Shown here: positions 55,140 to 64,000 of the stretch, piece by piece | Layout: every line of letters begins with the position of its first letter | Numbering within the stretch: the first letter of the stretch is position 1 | Source: Mycetohabitans sp. B8 | GTDB taxonomy: Bacteria; Pseudomonadota; Gammaproteobacteria; Burkholderiales; Burkholderiaceae | Length of the DNA: 64,000 nt | Assembly: GCF_021991875.1 (NCBI RefSeq) | Contig: NZ_JAHLKR010000024.1 | Span: 1-64,000 of the forward strand | Direction of reading: 5' to 3' | The notes under the pieces: generated by a model | The model's input: the letters and a program-made list of their open reading frames with translations, nothing else | Told to the model about the DNA's origin: nothing | Databases searched by the model: none | Position numbers and translations under genes: made by a program

Positions 55140-56180
55140 TCACACAGGCCACAGCGGCGGCTCCTGTAACGCACCGACCTGCTCACGCAATTCCAAGATA
55201 CGATCCTCCCAGTACCGGTGCGTGTTGAACCACGGAAATGCGGCAGGAAACGCCGGATCGTTCCACCGACGCGCAAGCCATGCCGCATAATGGATCAAGC
55301 GCAACGTGCGGAACGCTTCGATTAAGTGAAGCTCGCGCGAATCGAACTCGCAAAAATCCTCATAGCCCGCCAATACGTGACCCAGCGCACGGCTCGCCTG
55401 CGCGCGCTCGCCTGGCAGCAGCAGCCATAGGTCTTGAATCGCCGGTGCCATCCGGCTGTCGTCGAAATCGACGAAATGGGGGCCGGCATCGGTCCACAGC
55501 ACGTTACCTTGATGGCAGTCGCCGTGCACGCGCAACGCTCGTACATCGCCGGCGCGCTCGAACGAGGCTTGCACCGCGTCTAGCGCCAGTTGGCTGATAG
55601 TCTCGTAGGCCTGACGCAACTCGACCGGCACGAAGCCGCTGGCGAGCAGGTACGCAAGCGGCTCACGGCCGAACGTGTCGATGTCCAGCGGCCCGCGGGC
55701 GACGTAGTCGCGCTGCCGACCGATCGCGTGGATGCGGCCGATGAAGCGTCCCAGCCACTGCAGTGTGGCGTTGTCGTCCAACTCCGGTGCCCGGCCGCCA
55801 CGCCGCTCGAACAACGCGAAGCGGAAACCGTCGATCTCATGCAGCGTATGGTCGTCGAGCATGATCGCCGGCACGGCCGGGATCTCATGCTCGGCCAGCT
55901 GCGCAACGAATGCGTGCTCCTCCAAGATGGCCTCATCGCGCCAACGCCCGGGCCGGTAGAACTTCGCCACCAGCGGCGCGGCGTCTTCGATGCCGACCTG
56001 ATAGACGCGGTTTTCGTAACTGCTCAGCGCAAGCAACCGCCCGTCGGTGCGGCGGCCGCCGCGCGCCAGCACAGCATCGAGCGCGTCGAGCACGCGCTCG
56101 GGCGTCAGATCCGCGTAGGGAGCCTGGGCGCCGGCATCGGCACGCGGCGGATTGTTGAGACTGCGATCATTGGGTTCCAT
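55140..56180 (-). CDS. srkA: Stress-response kinase A (YihE/RdoA family)
   Basis: 346 residues with a phosphotransferase fold: LALSSYENRVYQVG, VAKFYRPGRWRDEAILEE (Lys for ATP), catalytic VHGDCHQGNVLW and metal-binding FVDFDDSRMAP. SrkA is a Ser/Thr kinase that counters programmed cell death under stress in E. coli. The start at 56180 has GGCGGG upstream. Normal length. Confidence 0.93.
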   Translation of the reverse strand: MEPNDRSLNNPPRADAGAQAPYADLTPERVLDALDAVLARGGRRTDGRLLALSSYENRVYQVGIEDAAPLVAKFYRPGRWRDEAILEEHAFVAQLAEHEIPAVPAIMLDDHTLHEIDGFRFALFERRGGRAPELDDNATLQWLGRFIGRIHAIGRQRDYVARGPLDIDTFGREPLAYLLASGFVPVELRQAYETISQLALDAVQASFERAGDVRALRVHGDCHQGNVLWTDAGPHFVDFDDSRMAPAIQDLWLLLPGERAQASRALGHVLAGYEDFCEFDSRELHLIEAFRTLRLIHYAAWLARRWNDPAFPAAFPWFNTHRYWEDRILELREQVGALQEPPLWPV

Positions 56181-56275
56181 CCCGCCATTGTGCCTGAGCG
56201 GCACGCGGCCTGAGCATCGCCACACGCGGACGGGGACAAGACGCAGTGCCGTGGCAGTATCCGCAGCAGTCCTGC

Positions 56276-56420
56276 GCCAGCGCCCGTGCCAGCATGCGAG
56301 GCAGACCCTGCGCCAGCATCCGTGCCAGCGCGCGAGGCAGACCACCCTGCGTCAGCACCCGCGCCAGCGCACGAGGCAGAAACTCGTCAGCGCCCGTGCC
56401 AACGCTCGCGGCAGCCCCCG
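56276..56420. repeat. Degenerate 33-38-bp tandem repeat
   Basis: About four imperfect units built from GCGCCAGC, a CCGTGCCAGC-type block and GCGAGGCAGA lie between srkA and the 70-residue protein gene. Intergenic; no role seen. Confidence 0.8.
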
Positions 56421-56440
56421 CCAGCCGCATCCGGGCTATA

Positions 56441-56653
56441 TCAGTGCAACGGCGCGCCCGCCGGGCGCACCACCTCGCCGGTCTCGATCAGATCCACCAA
56501 GAAGAACGGCTCGGTGTTGAGCGGCTTGGATTGCCCCGGCTCACCCTCGAACCACGTCACCATCGCCATGTCGCCCAGGATGCGCAATACGATGCCGCGC
56601 GCGTCGCGCGGCACTGCGATATGGCTGGAACGCACGATTGAACCCACCTTCAT
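56441..56653 (-). CDS. Conserved-looking 70-residue hypothetical protein
   Basis: It starts MKVGSIVRSSHIAVPRDARG with a strong GGGGG ribosome site and contains GIVLRILGDMAMVTWFEGEP, a small beta-rich protein like an SH3-type barrel. I do not recognise the family. It is monocistronic, with a repeat array downstream on the srkA side. Confidence 0.7.
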   Translation of the reverse strand: MKVGSIVRSSHIAVPRDARGIVLRILGDMAMVTWFEGEPGQSKPLNTEPFFLVDLIETGEVVRPAGAPLH

Positions 56654-57024
56654 GATTTCCCCCTTTTGATGTTCGCCCGTCCGGCAGGCATTGTGTCGGC
56701 GATGCGTATCCTGCAAAGCCCGAAATGAAAGCATGGAACAGCCCAATTGCGACTGATCCGTCACATGTATACAACGACACGCATCGCAGCGACCGGCCAT
56801 CGTCCCGGTCCCGCCGGCGCCTGCTGCCATTGTGCCGAATTTGACGCGCCGGTGACCGCCGCCCGCTGGCGCACACTGACTGTCTCGTCGCCCCACGCAA
56901 CGTACGACCAGCAACGTACGACCCATCAGCGCAACCTCCGACCGGACCGTTTGCACCAGTCAGCTAGAATAGCCGGTTTTACCGAAGTCGGTTGCGCCGC
57001 TCCCCGGCTGCCGAATACTGCCTT
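56654..57024. other. Intergenic promoter region, nothing else recognised
   Basis: Lies between the divergent 70-residue protein and the APC permease. A TAGAAT box near 56964 may be the permease -10. No gene or RNA was recognised. Confidence 0.5.
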
Positions 57025-58431
57025 ATGTCACTGTTTCGAAAGAAAGATATTGGTCATATGCTGGCCCGTCGCAATGCCGACGACAGCTTGCACAGGGCAC
57101 TGGGCCCACTGGATCTCACGCTTCTGGGCATCGGAGCGATCATCGGTACCGGCATCTTCGTGCTGACAGGAACCGGCGCGGTGATCGCCGGCCCCGCCCT
57201 GACGCTGTCTTTCGTCATTGCGGCGATCGCGTGCTGCTTTGCGGCGCTCGCCTACGCCGAATTCTCGTCGACGATTCCGGTCGCCGGCTCGATCTACACT
57301 TATTCGTATGCGACGCTTGGCGAGCTTGCCGCTTGGATCATCGGCTGGGATCTGATGCTCGAATATGGGCTCGCGACGTCGGCGGTGTCGGTTGGATGGT
57401 CCGGCTACCTGCAATCGTTACTGTCCGGCTTCGGCATCACGCTGCCGCAAGTACTGACCGCAGCGCCCGGCACCGTGCCCGGCCACACGACATGGTTCAA
57501 CTTGCCAGCGTTCCTCGTGATGATGGCCATCACATTCCTGTTATCGATCGGTGTGCGCGAATCCACCCGGGTCAACAACGTGATGGTCGCGATCAAGGTA
57601 GCCGTCGTGCTGCTGGTGATCGCGGTCGGCGCGTTCCATGTCCGGCCCGCGAACTGGCACCCGTTCATGCCAATGGGCTGGTCCGGTGTGTTCGGAGCCG
57701 CCGCGGTGATGTTTTTCGCCTTCATCGGGTTTGACTCGGTGTCCTCCGCGGCGGAAGAGGTCAAGAACCCGAAACGCGACTTGCCGATCGGCATCATTGC
57801 ATCGCTCGCCGTTTGCGCAGCGCTCTATGTGACGGTCGCCGCCGTGGTCACCGGCATCGTGCCGTACGCTGAGTTCGCAAACGTGTCGCATCCGGTATCC
57901 TACGTGCTTCAAACAATCGGCGCAGACTGGGTCGCCGGCTTTGTCGATCTGGGTGCGGTGCTCGGCATGCTGACGGTGATCCTGGTGATGATGTACGGTC
58001 AGACACGCATCATCTTTGCGATGTCCCGGGACGGCTTGCTACCCGCCGCGCTCTCGCGCATCCATCCGCGCTTCCAGACGCCGCTGATCACCACCTGGCT
58101 GGTCGGCATCTTTTTCGCGTTGATCGGCGCGCTGGTGCCACTAGACGTCTTGGCGGAGTTGATCAATATTGGCACGCTCGCCGCGTTTTCGATGGTCTCT
58201 GTCGCCGTACTGATCCTACGCCGCACGCACCCGACACTGCCGCGCGCATTCCGGTGCCCAGGCGTGCCGCTCGTGCCGATGCTCGCGGTCGCATCTTGCG
58301 TGTTTCTGATGGCCCATTTGCAGGCGATGACGTGGGTCGCATTCGTGGCATGGTTGGCACTGGGACTGGCCGTGTACTTCGGTTATTCACGGCGGTATGC
58401 GAAGCTCGCATTGAATCCCGAGCACGGATAG
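57025..58431 (+). CDS. APC-superfamily amino acid permease (YfnA/CAT-like)
   Basis: 468 residues with about 12 membrane helices. GIGAIIGTGIFVLTGTGAV is the substrate-binding unwound helix motif, and FFAFIGFDSVSSAAEEVKNP marks helix 6. It belongs to the cationic-amino-acid-transporter-like group of proton-coupled importers. The exact amino acid is not settled. The start MSLFRKKDIGHMLARRNADD matches the family. Confidence 0.92.
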   Translation: MSLFRKKDIGHMLARRNADDSLHRALGPLDLTLLGIGAIIGTGIFVLTGTGAVIAGPALTLSFVIAAIACCFAALAYAEFSSTIPVAGSIYTYSYATLGELAAWIIGWDLMLEYGLATSAVSVGWSGYLQSLLSGFGITLPQVLTAAPGTVPGHTTWFNLPAFLVMMAITFLLSIGVRESTRVNNVMVAIKVAVVLLVIAVGAFHVRPANWHPFMPMGWSGVFGAAAVMFFAFIGFDSVSSAAEEVKNPKRDLPIGIIASLAVCAALYVTVAAVVTGIVPYAEFANVSHPVSYVLQTIGADWVAGFVDLGAVLGMLTVILVMMYGQTRIIFAMSRDGLLPAALSRIHPRFQTPLITTWLVGIFFALIGALVPLDVLAELINIGTLAAFSMVSVAVLILRRTHPTLPRAFRCPGVPLVPMLAVASCVFLMAHLQAMTWVAFVAWLALGLAVYFGYSRRYAKLALNPEHG

Positions 58432-58580
58432 CACTCGCGGCGAACCGGATTGTGCCTGCATACGCCCTGTTTCGTGTGTGCCTGCCGGGCGTGCGGTTAT
58501 GATGCCGACCGCATCCGGCGATACGGCGGCGCGCAGGCCGAGCGCGACGGATACCCTGTAGGATTTCGCGAGGAGGACCC

Positions 58581-59348
58581 ATGAACGACGACACGCTGAA
58601 CCATCCGCTCGCCCCAGGCGGCTCGGCGTCATCCGTCGAAACGTTGAATCTGGACGCACGCATGGTCACTGTGGCGGAAGGCTTGCGTTGGATCGCAGAC
58701 GCATGGACACTGTTCAAGCGCCGCCCGCTACAGTGGATCGGCCTAGCCCTGTTGTACATGGTGATCGAGTGCGCGCTGTCATTCGCGCCGGTGTTCAACC
58801 TGCTGCCGATGGTGGTCACGCCGATACTGCTGGGCGGGTTGATGTTCACGTGCGAGCAGTTCCGCGCCGACGGCGACGTGCGCATCGGCAGCCTGTTCGC
58901 CGGGTTCACGCGCAAGCTGGGCCCGCTAGCGTTGGTCGGCGTGCTCACGTTCGCGATCGTGATCATCGGTACCGTGGTGCTCGCGTCGATCATCGGCTTC
59001 GGCACATTTGCTCAACTGGTCTCGCACCAGCCAGGCAACCCACCTGAATGGGGGGCATTGAGCCTCGTCGGGCTGCTGATCTATATCGCGATCGCCGCGG
59101 TGGCTGTAGCCGCTGCATGGTTCGCGCCCGCGCTGGTGATACTGCATGACGTGGCGCCCATTCGCGCGATGCGGGCGAGCTTCAAGGGCGTGATGCGAAA
59201 CTGGCTCGCTGGCATCGTCTATGCGCTGTTGTTGCTCGTGATGCTGGTGATCGGAGCGATCCCTTTCCTGCTCGGCTGGTTGGTCGTGATACCTTTGTTA
59301 TTCCTGTCGGTCTACGTCGGTTATCGGGACGTGTTTATCACGCGCTGA
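58581..59348 (+). CDS. BPSS1780-family membrane protein
   Basis: 255 residues with about five or six hydrophobic helices. The segment EGLRWIADAWTLFKRRPLQW preceding the first helix is characteristic of a Burkholderia membrane protein family of unknown function. GAGGA lies before the ATG. An IS remnant begins directly after its stop. Confidence 0.85.
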   Translation: MNDDTLNHPLAPGGSASSVETLNLDARMVTVAEGLRWIADAWTLFKRRPLQWIGLALLYMVIECALSFAPVFNLLPMVVTPILLGGLMFTCEQFRADGDVRIGSLFAGFTRKLGPLALVGVLTFAIVIIGTVVLASIIGFGTFAQLVSHQPGNPPEWGALSLVGLLIYIAIAAVAVAAAWFAPALVILHDVAPIRAMRASFKGVMRNWLAGIVYALLLLVMLVIGAIPFLLGWLVVIPLLFLSVYVGYRDVFITR

Positions 59349-59354
59349 GACGGC

Positions 59355-59620
59355 TGGCTATCATGCACCGAGGCGGGCGTCACGTGCGTGTCAGTGATGA
59401 TCGCGTGCTTGGCCTCTACCGTGCGGTGATCCAAATAGAAAAAGCCCTTGGGCTTATCGTCGCGTACCCTGTAGCCGCTGTGCGGATCAGTGCAGCTAAC
59501 GTTGATCTGCTTGCTCGGCAGCGGTAGATCGTCGTCATCGCACTTTAAGGGCTTTCGGCACAAGCCTCTCGAGCGTCGCCCTCTCGAGTTCTGATTGGGC
59601 GGGTATCGTCTTCTTGAGCA
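59355..59620 (-). pseudogene. Fragment of an IS1182-type (DDE) transposase
   Basis: The minus strand reads LPLPSKQINVSCTDPHSGYR, then GFFYLDHRTVEAKHAIITD and THVTPASVHDSQP, the central DDE region of IS1182-type transposases. Both ends are missing. It lies between the BPSS1780 gene and metK and shows the only mobile DNA in the right half of the window. Confidence 0.82.
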
Positions 59621-59631
59621 TGCCCCCATAA

Positions 59632-59665
59632 CGACAAATCCCCGGCCAAAACCGGGGATTTGTCG
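59632..59665. terminator. 14-bp palindromic hairpin downstream of metK
   Basis: CGACAAATCCCCGG pairs with CCGGGGATTTGTCG around CCAAAA. It is a probable transcription end for metK, about 75 bp beyond its stop, although no T-run follows on the minus strand. Confidence 0.6.
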
Positions 59666-59739
59666 GCAGTCTAACCTAGCCGAGGTTTTTTATGGCGTGC
59701 CGGCGGCTCCGACACATCTGCGCGGCTATGCCTGCGCCG

Positions 59740-60927
59740 TCAGGCGACGGCGGCAATCGGCTCGATGCCAGCCGCGTCGGCCAGCGCAATCGCCCTGTCG
59801 GTTGCTTCCCACGAGAATTCGGGCTCCTCGCGACCAAAGTGACCATATGCGGCGGTCTTTTCGTAAATCGGCCGCAGCAGGTCCAACATCTGAATGATGC
59901 CCTTCGGGCGCAGATCGAAGTGCTGCTGGACAAGCTCGGTAATCACCGAATCCGGCACTCGGCCGGTTCCGAAGGTGTTGACCATCACCGACGTCGGACG
60001 CGCGACACCGATCGCATAGGAGACCTGGACCAAGCAGCGCGACGCAAGGCCCGCGGCGACGATGTTCTTCGCGACGTAGCGGCCGGCATACGCGGCGGAA
60101 CGGTCCACTTTGGACGGGTCCTTGCCCGAGAACGCACCGCCGCCGTGCGGCGCGGCCCCGCCGTACGTATCGACGATGATTTTGCGGCCGGTGAGTCCAC
60201 AATCGCCTTGAGGGCCGCCGATCACGAACCGCCCGGTCGGATTAACGAGGAACTTCAAGTTGCCCTTGATCAGCTCGTTCGGCAGCACCGGCTTGATGAC
60301 TTCCTCGATCACCGCCTCGCGCAACGTGGACAGATCGATATCTGGCGCATGCTGCGTGGAGAGCACGATCGTGTCGATCGAATCCGCACGCCCGTCAACA
60401 TAGCGCACCGTTACTTGCGACTTCGCGTCCGGACGCAGCCACGGAAGACGACCGTCGCGCCGTAGATCGGCTTGCCGCTCGACGAGCCGGTGCGACAAAT
60501 GGATCGGCAACGGCATCAATTCGGGCGTTTCGTCGCACGCATAGCCGAACATCAGGCCCTGGTCACCCGCGCCCTGATCCAGGTTGTCGTCGTGCGCATT
60601 GTCCACGCCCTGCGCGATATCCGGCGACTGCTTGTCGTAAGCGACCAGCACCGCACAGCCGCGGTAGTCGATGCCGAAATCGGTGTTATCGTAGCCGATG
60701 CGCCGGATCGTGTCGCGCGCGATCTGGATATAGTCGACGTTTGCATGCGTCGTGATTTCGCCAGCCAGCACCACCAGGCCGGTGTTGCATAACGTCTCGG
60801 CCGCCACGCGCGAATGCCGGTCCTGCGTCAGGATCGCATCGAGAATCGCGTCGGAGATTTGGTCAGCCACCTTGTCCGGATGGCCTTCAGATACGGATTC
60901 GGAAGTAAAGAGATAGTTGTTCGCCAC
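59740..60927 (-). CDS. metK: S-adenosylmethionine synthetase
   Basis: 395 residues from a GTG with GGAG eight bases upstream, giving the standard [22 protein letters not shown] and Met site motifs [12 protein letters not shown] and [16 protein letters not shown] are complete. It makes SAM from methionine and ATP, feeding the cycle that ahcY and metF close. A roughly 150-nt leader with strong pairing precedes it. Confidence 0.96.
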   Translation of the reverse strand: MANNYLFTSESVSEGHPDKVADQISDAILDAILTQDRHSRVAAETLCNTGLVVLAGEITTHANVDYIQIARDTIRRIGYDNTDFGIDYRGCAVLVAYDKQSPDIAQGVDNAHDDNLDQGAGDQGLMFGYACDETPELMPLPIHLSHRLVERQADLRRDGRLPWLRPDAKSQVTVRYVDGRADSIDTIVLSTQHAPDIDLSTLREAVIEEVIKPVLPNELIKGNLKFLVNPTGRFVIGGPQGDCGLTGRKIIVDTYGGAAPHGGGAFSGKDPSKVDRSAAYAGRYVAKNIVAAGLASRCLVQVSYAIGVARPTSVMVNTFGTGRVPDSVITELVQQHFDLRPKGIIQMLDLLRPIYEKTAAYGHFGREEPEFSWEATDRAIALADAAGIEPIAAVA

Positions 60928-60982
60928 TTCGTTAGCTCCAGTGAGTGAAGTCGGTCGCGTTTTCACGTTGCCGGCTTCGGAT

Positions 60983-61029
60983 CGAAGCGGCGACGCTTTA
61001 GCGGATTACCTTGTCCGGGCGCCGCTTCG
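60983..61029 (-). promoter_or_regulatory. Structured leader of metK
   Basis: CGAAGCGGCG pairs with CGCCGCTTCG, enclosing a smaller CGGA/TCCG hairpin. A TATAAT on the minus strand (61088-61093) could start the transcript. No known riboswitch consensus was matched. Confidence 0.4.
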
Positions 61030-61174
61030 CTGGATGCCGCGCCCGATATCGCCCCGCAAGTTGTCCCATTAACTCGGCGATGCTCGTATTATATCGACTT
61101 CTGTCATGTTGTATAGAGGCTGAATTGCCGTTTGCTTCACCCCACCCGCCGCTGCGGACACTGCGAGCTCCACG

Positions 61175-62059
61175 ATGTTAGGCCGCGCCGGAACCCACCT
61201 CGCCATCCTGCTGCTCAAGCTGTTCGCACTATTGCCCTATGGTTGGATCGCCCGCTTCGGCGATGCGATGGGCTGGTTGCTGTACCGGATTCCGAACAGT
61301 CGCCGTCGCGTGGTCCACACCAACCTGAAGCGCTGCTTCCCCCAGTGGAGCGAGGCGCGGCGCGAGCAGGTCGCCGAGCAGCACTTCCGCCATGCAATTC
61401 GCAGCTACGTCGAGCGCAGCGTGCAGTGGTTCGGCTCGGCACGCAAGTTGGAGAAGCTGATCCAACTCGACAGCGCGATCGACCTGCGCGATCCGAACCT
61501 GCCGCCGACGCTGTTCCTCGGCGCGCATTTTGTCGGCATTGAGGCCGGCTCGATTTTCCTGAACTACCAGTTGCGCCGGCAATGCGGCGCGCTGTACCAG
61601 CCGATATCCAACCCGCTGCTGGACAAGGTCGCGGTCGCCGCGCGCGCGCGCTTCGGCGCCGACATGGCCAGTCGTGCCGACAGTGCACGTATCGTGTTGC
61701 GCTGGCTGCGCGAGCGCAAGCCGGTGATGCTCGGCGCGGACATGGACTACGGCATGCGCAATTCGGCGTTCGTACCATTCTTCGGCGTGCCGGCGTGCAC
61801 GCTAACCGCGGTGGGCCGGCTTGCGAAGGCAGGACGTGCCCAGTTGGCGCCGTTCATCTGCGAGGTGCTGCCCAATTACAAGGGTTATCGGCTCAAGATC
61901 TTCGCGCCGTGGCAAGACTATCCAAGCGGCGACGACATAGCGGACGCGCGCCGCATGAATGCGTGGCTGGAGCAGGAAATTCCGCACATGCCGGAACAAT
62001 ACTACTGGGTACACAAGCGCTTCAAAACGCGCCCACCGGGCGAAGCGGGCTTTTACTGA
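61175..62059 (+). CDS. LpxL/LpxM-type lipid A acyltransferase
   Basis: 294 residues. An N-terminal membrane anchor ([20 protein letters not shown]) precedes the acyltransferase domain with the H-x4-E motif in [11 protein letters not shown] and [16 protein letters not shown] near the C-terminus. It adds a secondary acyl chain to Kdo2-lipid A at the inner membrane. Which chain is not decided by sequence. Divergent from metK, 22 bp before dapF. Confidence 0.9.
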   Translation: MLGRAGTHLAILLLKLFALLPYGWIARFGDAMGWLLYRIPNSRRRVVHTNLKRCFPQWSEARREQVAEQHFRHAIRSYVERSVQWFGSARKLEKLIQLDSAIDLRDPNLPPTLFLGAHFVGIEAGSIFLNYQLRRQCGALYQPISNPLLDKVAVAARARFGADMASRADSARIVLRWLRERKPVMLGADMDYGMRNSAFVPFFGVPACTLTAVGRLAKAGRAQLAPFICEVLPNYKGYRLKIFAPWQDYPSGDDIADARRMNAWLEQEIPHMPEQYYWVHKRFKTRPPGEAGFY

Positions 62060-62081
62060 CGCTCGACTACAATACGGTGCC

Positions 62082-62960
62082 ATGAAGCTCAAATTCACCA
62101 AAATGCATGGCGCCGGCAATGACTTCGTGGTCGTTGACGGCGTGCGCAACACGATCTCGCCCACGCCCGCGCTGGTGCGCTACGTCGCCGACCGCCACTT
62201 CGGCGTCGGCGCGGACCAGTTGCTGCTGGTCGAGCGGCCCACGCTCGATAGCGCCGATTTCAAGTACCGGATCTTCAACTGCGACGGCACAGAAGTCGAG
62301 CACTGCGGCAATGGCGCGCGCTGCTTCGTGAAGTTCGTGCGCGACACCGGCCTGAGCCAGGCGCGCACGATTCGCGTGCAGGTGCAGCACGGCGTAATCA
62401 CGCTGAGCATGCAGGACAACGGCGAAGTGCTCGTTGACATGGGTGCGCCGGTGCTGGCCGCGCCACACGTGCCGTTCGACGCGTCGGGACTGACACCCGC
62501 GCGCGATGGTGACGACCTGCTATGGCCGCTGGACGTGAATGGCTCGACGCAATGGCTCTCAGTGGTCTCGATGGGCAATCCCCATGCGGTGCAGATCGTC
62601 GATGACGCCGACGCCGCGCCGGTGCTCAGGGACGGGCCGGTAATCGAGTCGCACGCACGCTTTTTAAATCGCGTGAACGCTGGATTCATGCAAATCGTCT
62701 CGCGGCACGAAATCAAGCTGCGTGTCTATGAGCGCGGCGCGGGCGAGACGCTTGCGTGCGGCTCCGGCGCTTGCGCGGCGGTCGTGGCCGGCATCCGCCG
62801 AGGCGTACTGGACTCGCCGGTGCGCGTGCACACGCGCGGCGGCACGCTGACCATCTCGTGGGACGGCCGGCGCGACAACGACGCCCCGGTCATGATGGCC
62901 GGTCCGGCAACCACCGTGTTCGAAGGCGAAATTAACGTGCCCGACGAGTTGCCCGCATGA
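62082..62960 (+). CDS. dapF: Diaminopimelate epimerase
   Basis: 292 residues starting [19 protein letters not shown]. The two catalytic Cys are in [10 protein letters not shown] and [12 protein letters not shown]. It converts LL- to meso-diaminopimelate for lysine and peptidoglycan. The order lpxL-dapF-DUF484-xerC is conserved in Burkholderia. Confidence 0.95.
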   Translation: MKLKFTKMHGAGNDFVVVDGVRNTISPTPALVRYVADRHFGVGADQLLLVERPTLDSADFKYRIFNCDGTEVEHCGNGARCFVKFVRDTGLSQARTIRVQVQHGVITLSMQDNGEVLVDMGAPVLAAPHVPFDASGLTPARDGDDLLWPLDVNGSTQWLSVVSMGNPHAVQIVDDADAAPVLRDGPVIESHARFLNRVNAGFMQIVSRHEIKLRVYERGAGETLACGSGACAAVVAGIRRGVLDSPVRVHTRGGTLTISWDGRRDNDAPVMMAGPATTVFEGEINVPDELPA

Positions 62961-63098
62961 GCGCGATCGCCGCCCTAGGCCGTCCGGCTGATTGACCCCG
63001 ATGCGGCGCTGCCTTTACTGTGTGGTATCCGCGGTGCCGCCCTCTCGGCCGGCCTGCCCGACGCGCGCCGCCCTCTTGAGTTGAAGCTGAAAACAATC

Positions 63099-63902
63099 AT
63101 GAACGATCGCGAAGTCGCCGATTACCTGCTGGCCAACCCGCAGTTCTTCGAACGCCACGCCGAGCTACTTGCCACAGTCCGGCTGTCCAATCCGCACGGC
63201 AAAGCGGCGGTGTCGCTGCAGGAGCGACAAATGGAGCTGCTGCGCGACAAGTACAAGCAGCTCGAGCGCAGGCTAGCGGAACTGCTACGCTATGGTCACG
63301 AGAACGACAGCCTGGCCGCGAAGTTCCAGCGCTGGACACTGCGCGTGATCGCCGAACGCGATCCGCATGCACTACCCGCCACCATCACGTCGGGCCTGCG
63401 CGAGATCTTCGACGTGCCGCAGGCAGCGCTGCGCGTCTGGGACGTCGCGAGTGCCTATGCGCAAGCACAGTTTGCCCGCAGCGTCGGCGAGGAAGTCCGC
63501 ATTTTTGCCAGCAGTCTCGTCGCGCCTTACTGCGGCGCGAACGCCGGATTCGAGGCCGCGCAGTGGCTCAACGCCGCCCCCGCGCCACAAGGGGGGGCGG
63601 GGGTGGGCCTGTCGCTCGCCGTCACGGCGCCGGACAGGGTGAGCGGTGCCGCGGCCGCACCGTGTGCCGACGCGCAGTCGGGTAGCGCGGCGGGGAACGA
63701 CACCAAAGCGTCGCAGCAGACCGCGTCGATTGCGCTGGTCCCGCTGCGCGACGCGCAGCAGGCCGATGCGGAAAACGTATTCGGCTTGTTGGTGCTTGGC
63801 TCGCCAGACCCGCGCCGCTTCCACGACGACATGGCCACCGACTTCCTATCGCAGATCGGCGCGCTCGCCAGCGCCGCGCTGAGCCGGCTGCGTGCGCACT
63901 AG
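63099..63902 (+). CDS. DUF484 family protein
   Basis: 267 residues starting MNDREVADYLLANPQFFERH, the signature of DUF484. A coiled-coil (ERQMELLRDKYKQLERRLAE) precedes a GAF-like domain. An Ala/Gly-rich insert lies at about residues 165-215. Function unknown; the gene is conserved between dapF and xerC. Confidence 0.9.
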   Translation: MNDREVADYLLANPQFFERHAELLATVRLSNPHGKAAVSLQERQMELLRDKYKQLERRLAELLRYGHENDSLAAKFQRWTLRVIAERDPHALPATITSGLREIFDVPQAALRVWDVASAYAQAQFARSVGEEVRIFASSLVAPYCGANAGFEAAQWLNAAPAPQGGAGVGLSLAVTAPDRVSGAAAAPCADAQSGSAAGNDTKASQQTASIALVPLRDAQQADAENVFGLLVLGSPDPRRFHDDMATDFLSQIGALASAALSRLRAH

Positions 63903-63931
63903 CGCGACACGTTGTCACCGCAACCTGTCCG

Positions 63932-64000
63932 ATGTCGCCCTCCCCCGATCCGATCGCGCGCTACCTCGATAGCCTCGCCCATGAGCGCCGCCTCTCGGCG
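63932..64000 (+). CDS. xerC: Tyrosine recombinase XerC, N-terminal part
   Basis: The first 23 codons (SPSPDPIARYLDSLAHERRL) match the N-terminus of XerC, which resolves chromosome dimers with XerD at dif. Position after dapF-DUF484 supports the call. Cut by the window end. Confidence 0.85.
   Translation, partial: MSPSPDPIARYLDSLAHERRLSA

Overview
This is a high-GC chromosomal window from a beta-proteobacterium of the Burkholderiaceae. The conserved blocks rsmI/yraN/diaA/dolP, pxpBCA-DUF969-DUF979-pcp, metF-ahcY behind an SAH riboswitch, and dapF-DUF484-xerC are all arranged as in Burkholderia relatives. The many insertion-sequence scraps, freshly broken genes and eukaryote-directed (F-box) proteins fit a host-associated lineage with ongoing gene decay, such as the endofungal Mycetohabitans group. 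That genus-level placement is inference from content, not a database match.

Region 1 (1-9860) is an accessory island. Its right edge is a tRNA-Ala(CGC) gene with a dead tyrosine integrase reading away from the tRNA 3' end. It carries two diverged copies of a two-gene minus-strand module: an F-box protein with helical repeats, followed by a small protein with a possible papain-like Cys-His-Asn triad. Copy B (5127-7557) is intact; in copy A (123-1766) the second gene is cut by an IS407-like element. Between and around them lie an ISL3-family element with 44-bp ends and a frameshifted transposase, several IS3 fragments, a plasmid RepA remnant joined to an LPD7 (relaxase-type) remnant, and a toxin-antitoxin pair in which both genes have an in-frame TGA.

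Region 2 (9864-24771) is mostly core: tRNA-Ala, cytochrome c, dolP, diaA, yraN, rsmI, rlpA, a YcbL-like metallohydrolase, an exonuclease, a glycosyltransferase, an Lrp-type regulator, a CDF exporter, an H-NS-type protein, an MFS transporter, a branched-chain amino-acid binding protein and a dienelactone hydrolase. It has two striking simple-sequence arrays: 9-bp units at the 5' end of yraN and 17 GGCTC units where a HugZ-like gene has lost its N-terminus.

Region 3 (24775-38480) mixes decay and intact metabolism. A HiPIP gene with one nonsense codon, an MFS scrap and an internally deleted NAD-epimerase gene flank cca and slt. The 5-oxoproline system (pxpB-pxpC-pxpA plus two membrane proteins and pcp) is interrupted by a 971-codon, probably effector-like membrane protein gene. 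That gene overlaps DUF979 antisense and has a Fur-box-like site upstream.

Region 4 (38643-64000) is core: a GumN/TraB-like protein, a dipeptide ABC transporter (dppABCDF order), the methyl cycle (metF, ahcY with SAH riboswitch, metK with a structured leader), lrgAB with a divergent LysR regulator, an iron block (PepSY protein, PiuC-type dioxygenase, TonB siderophore receptor with a Fur-box-like site), srkA, an APC permease, an IS1182-type scrap, a lipid A acyltransferase, dapF, DUF484 and the start of xerC.
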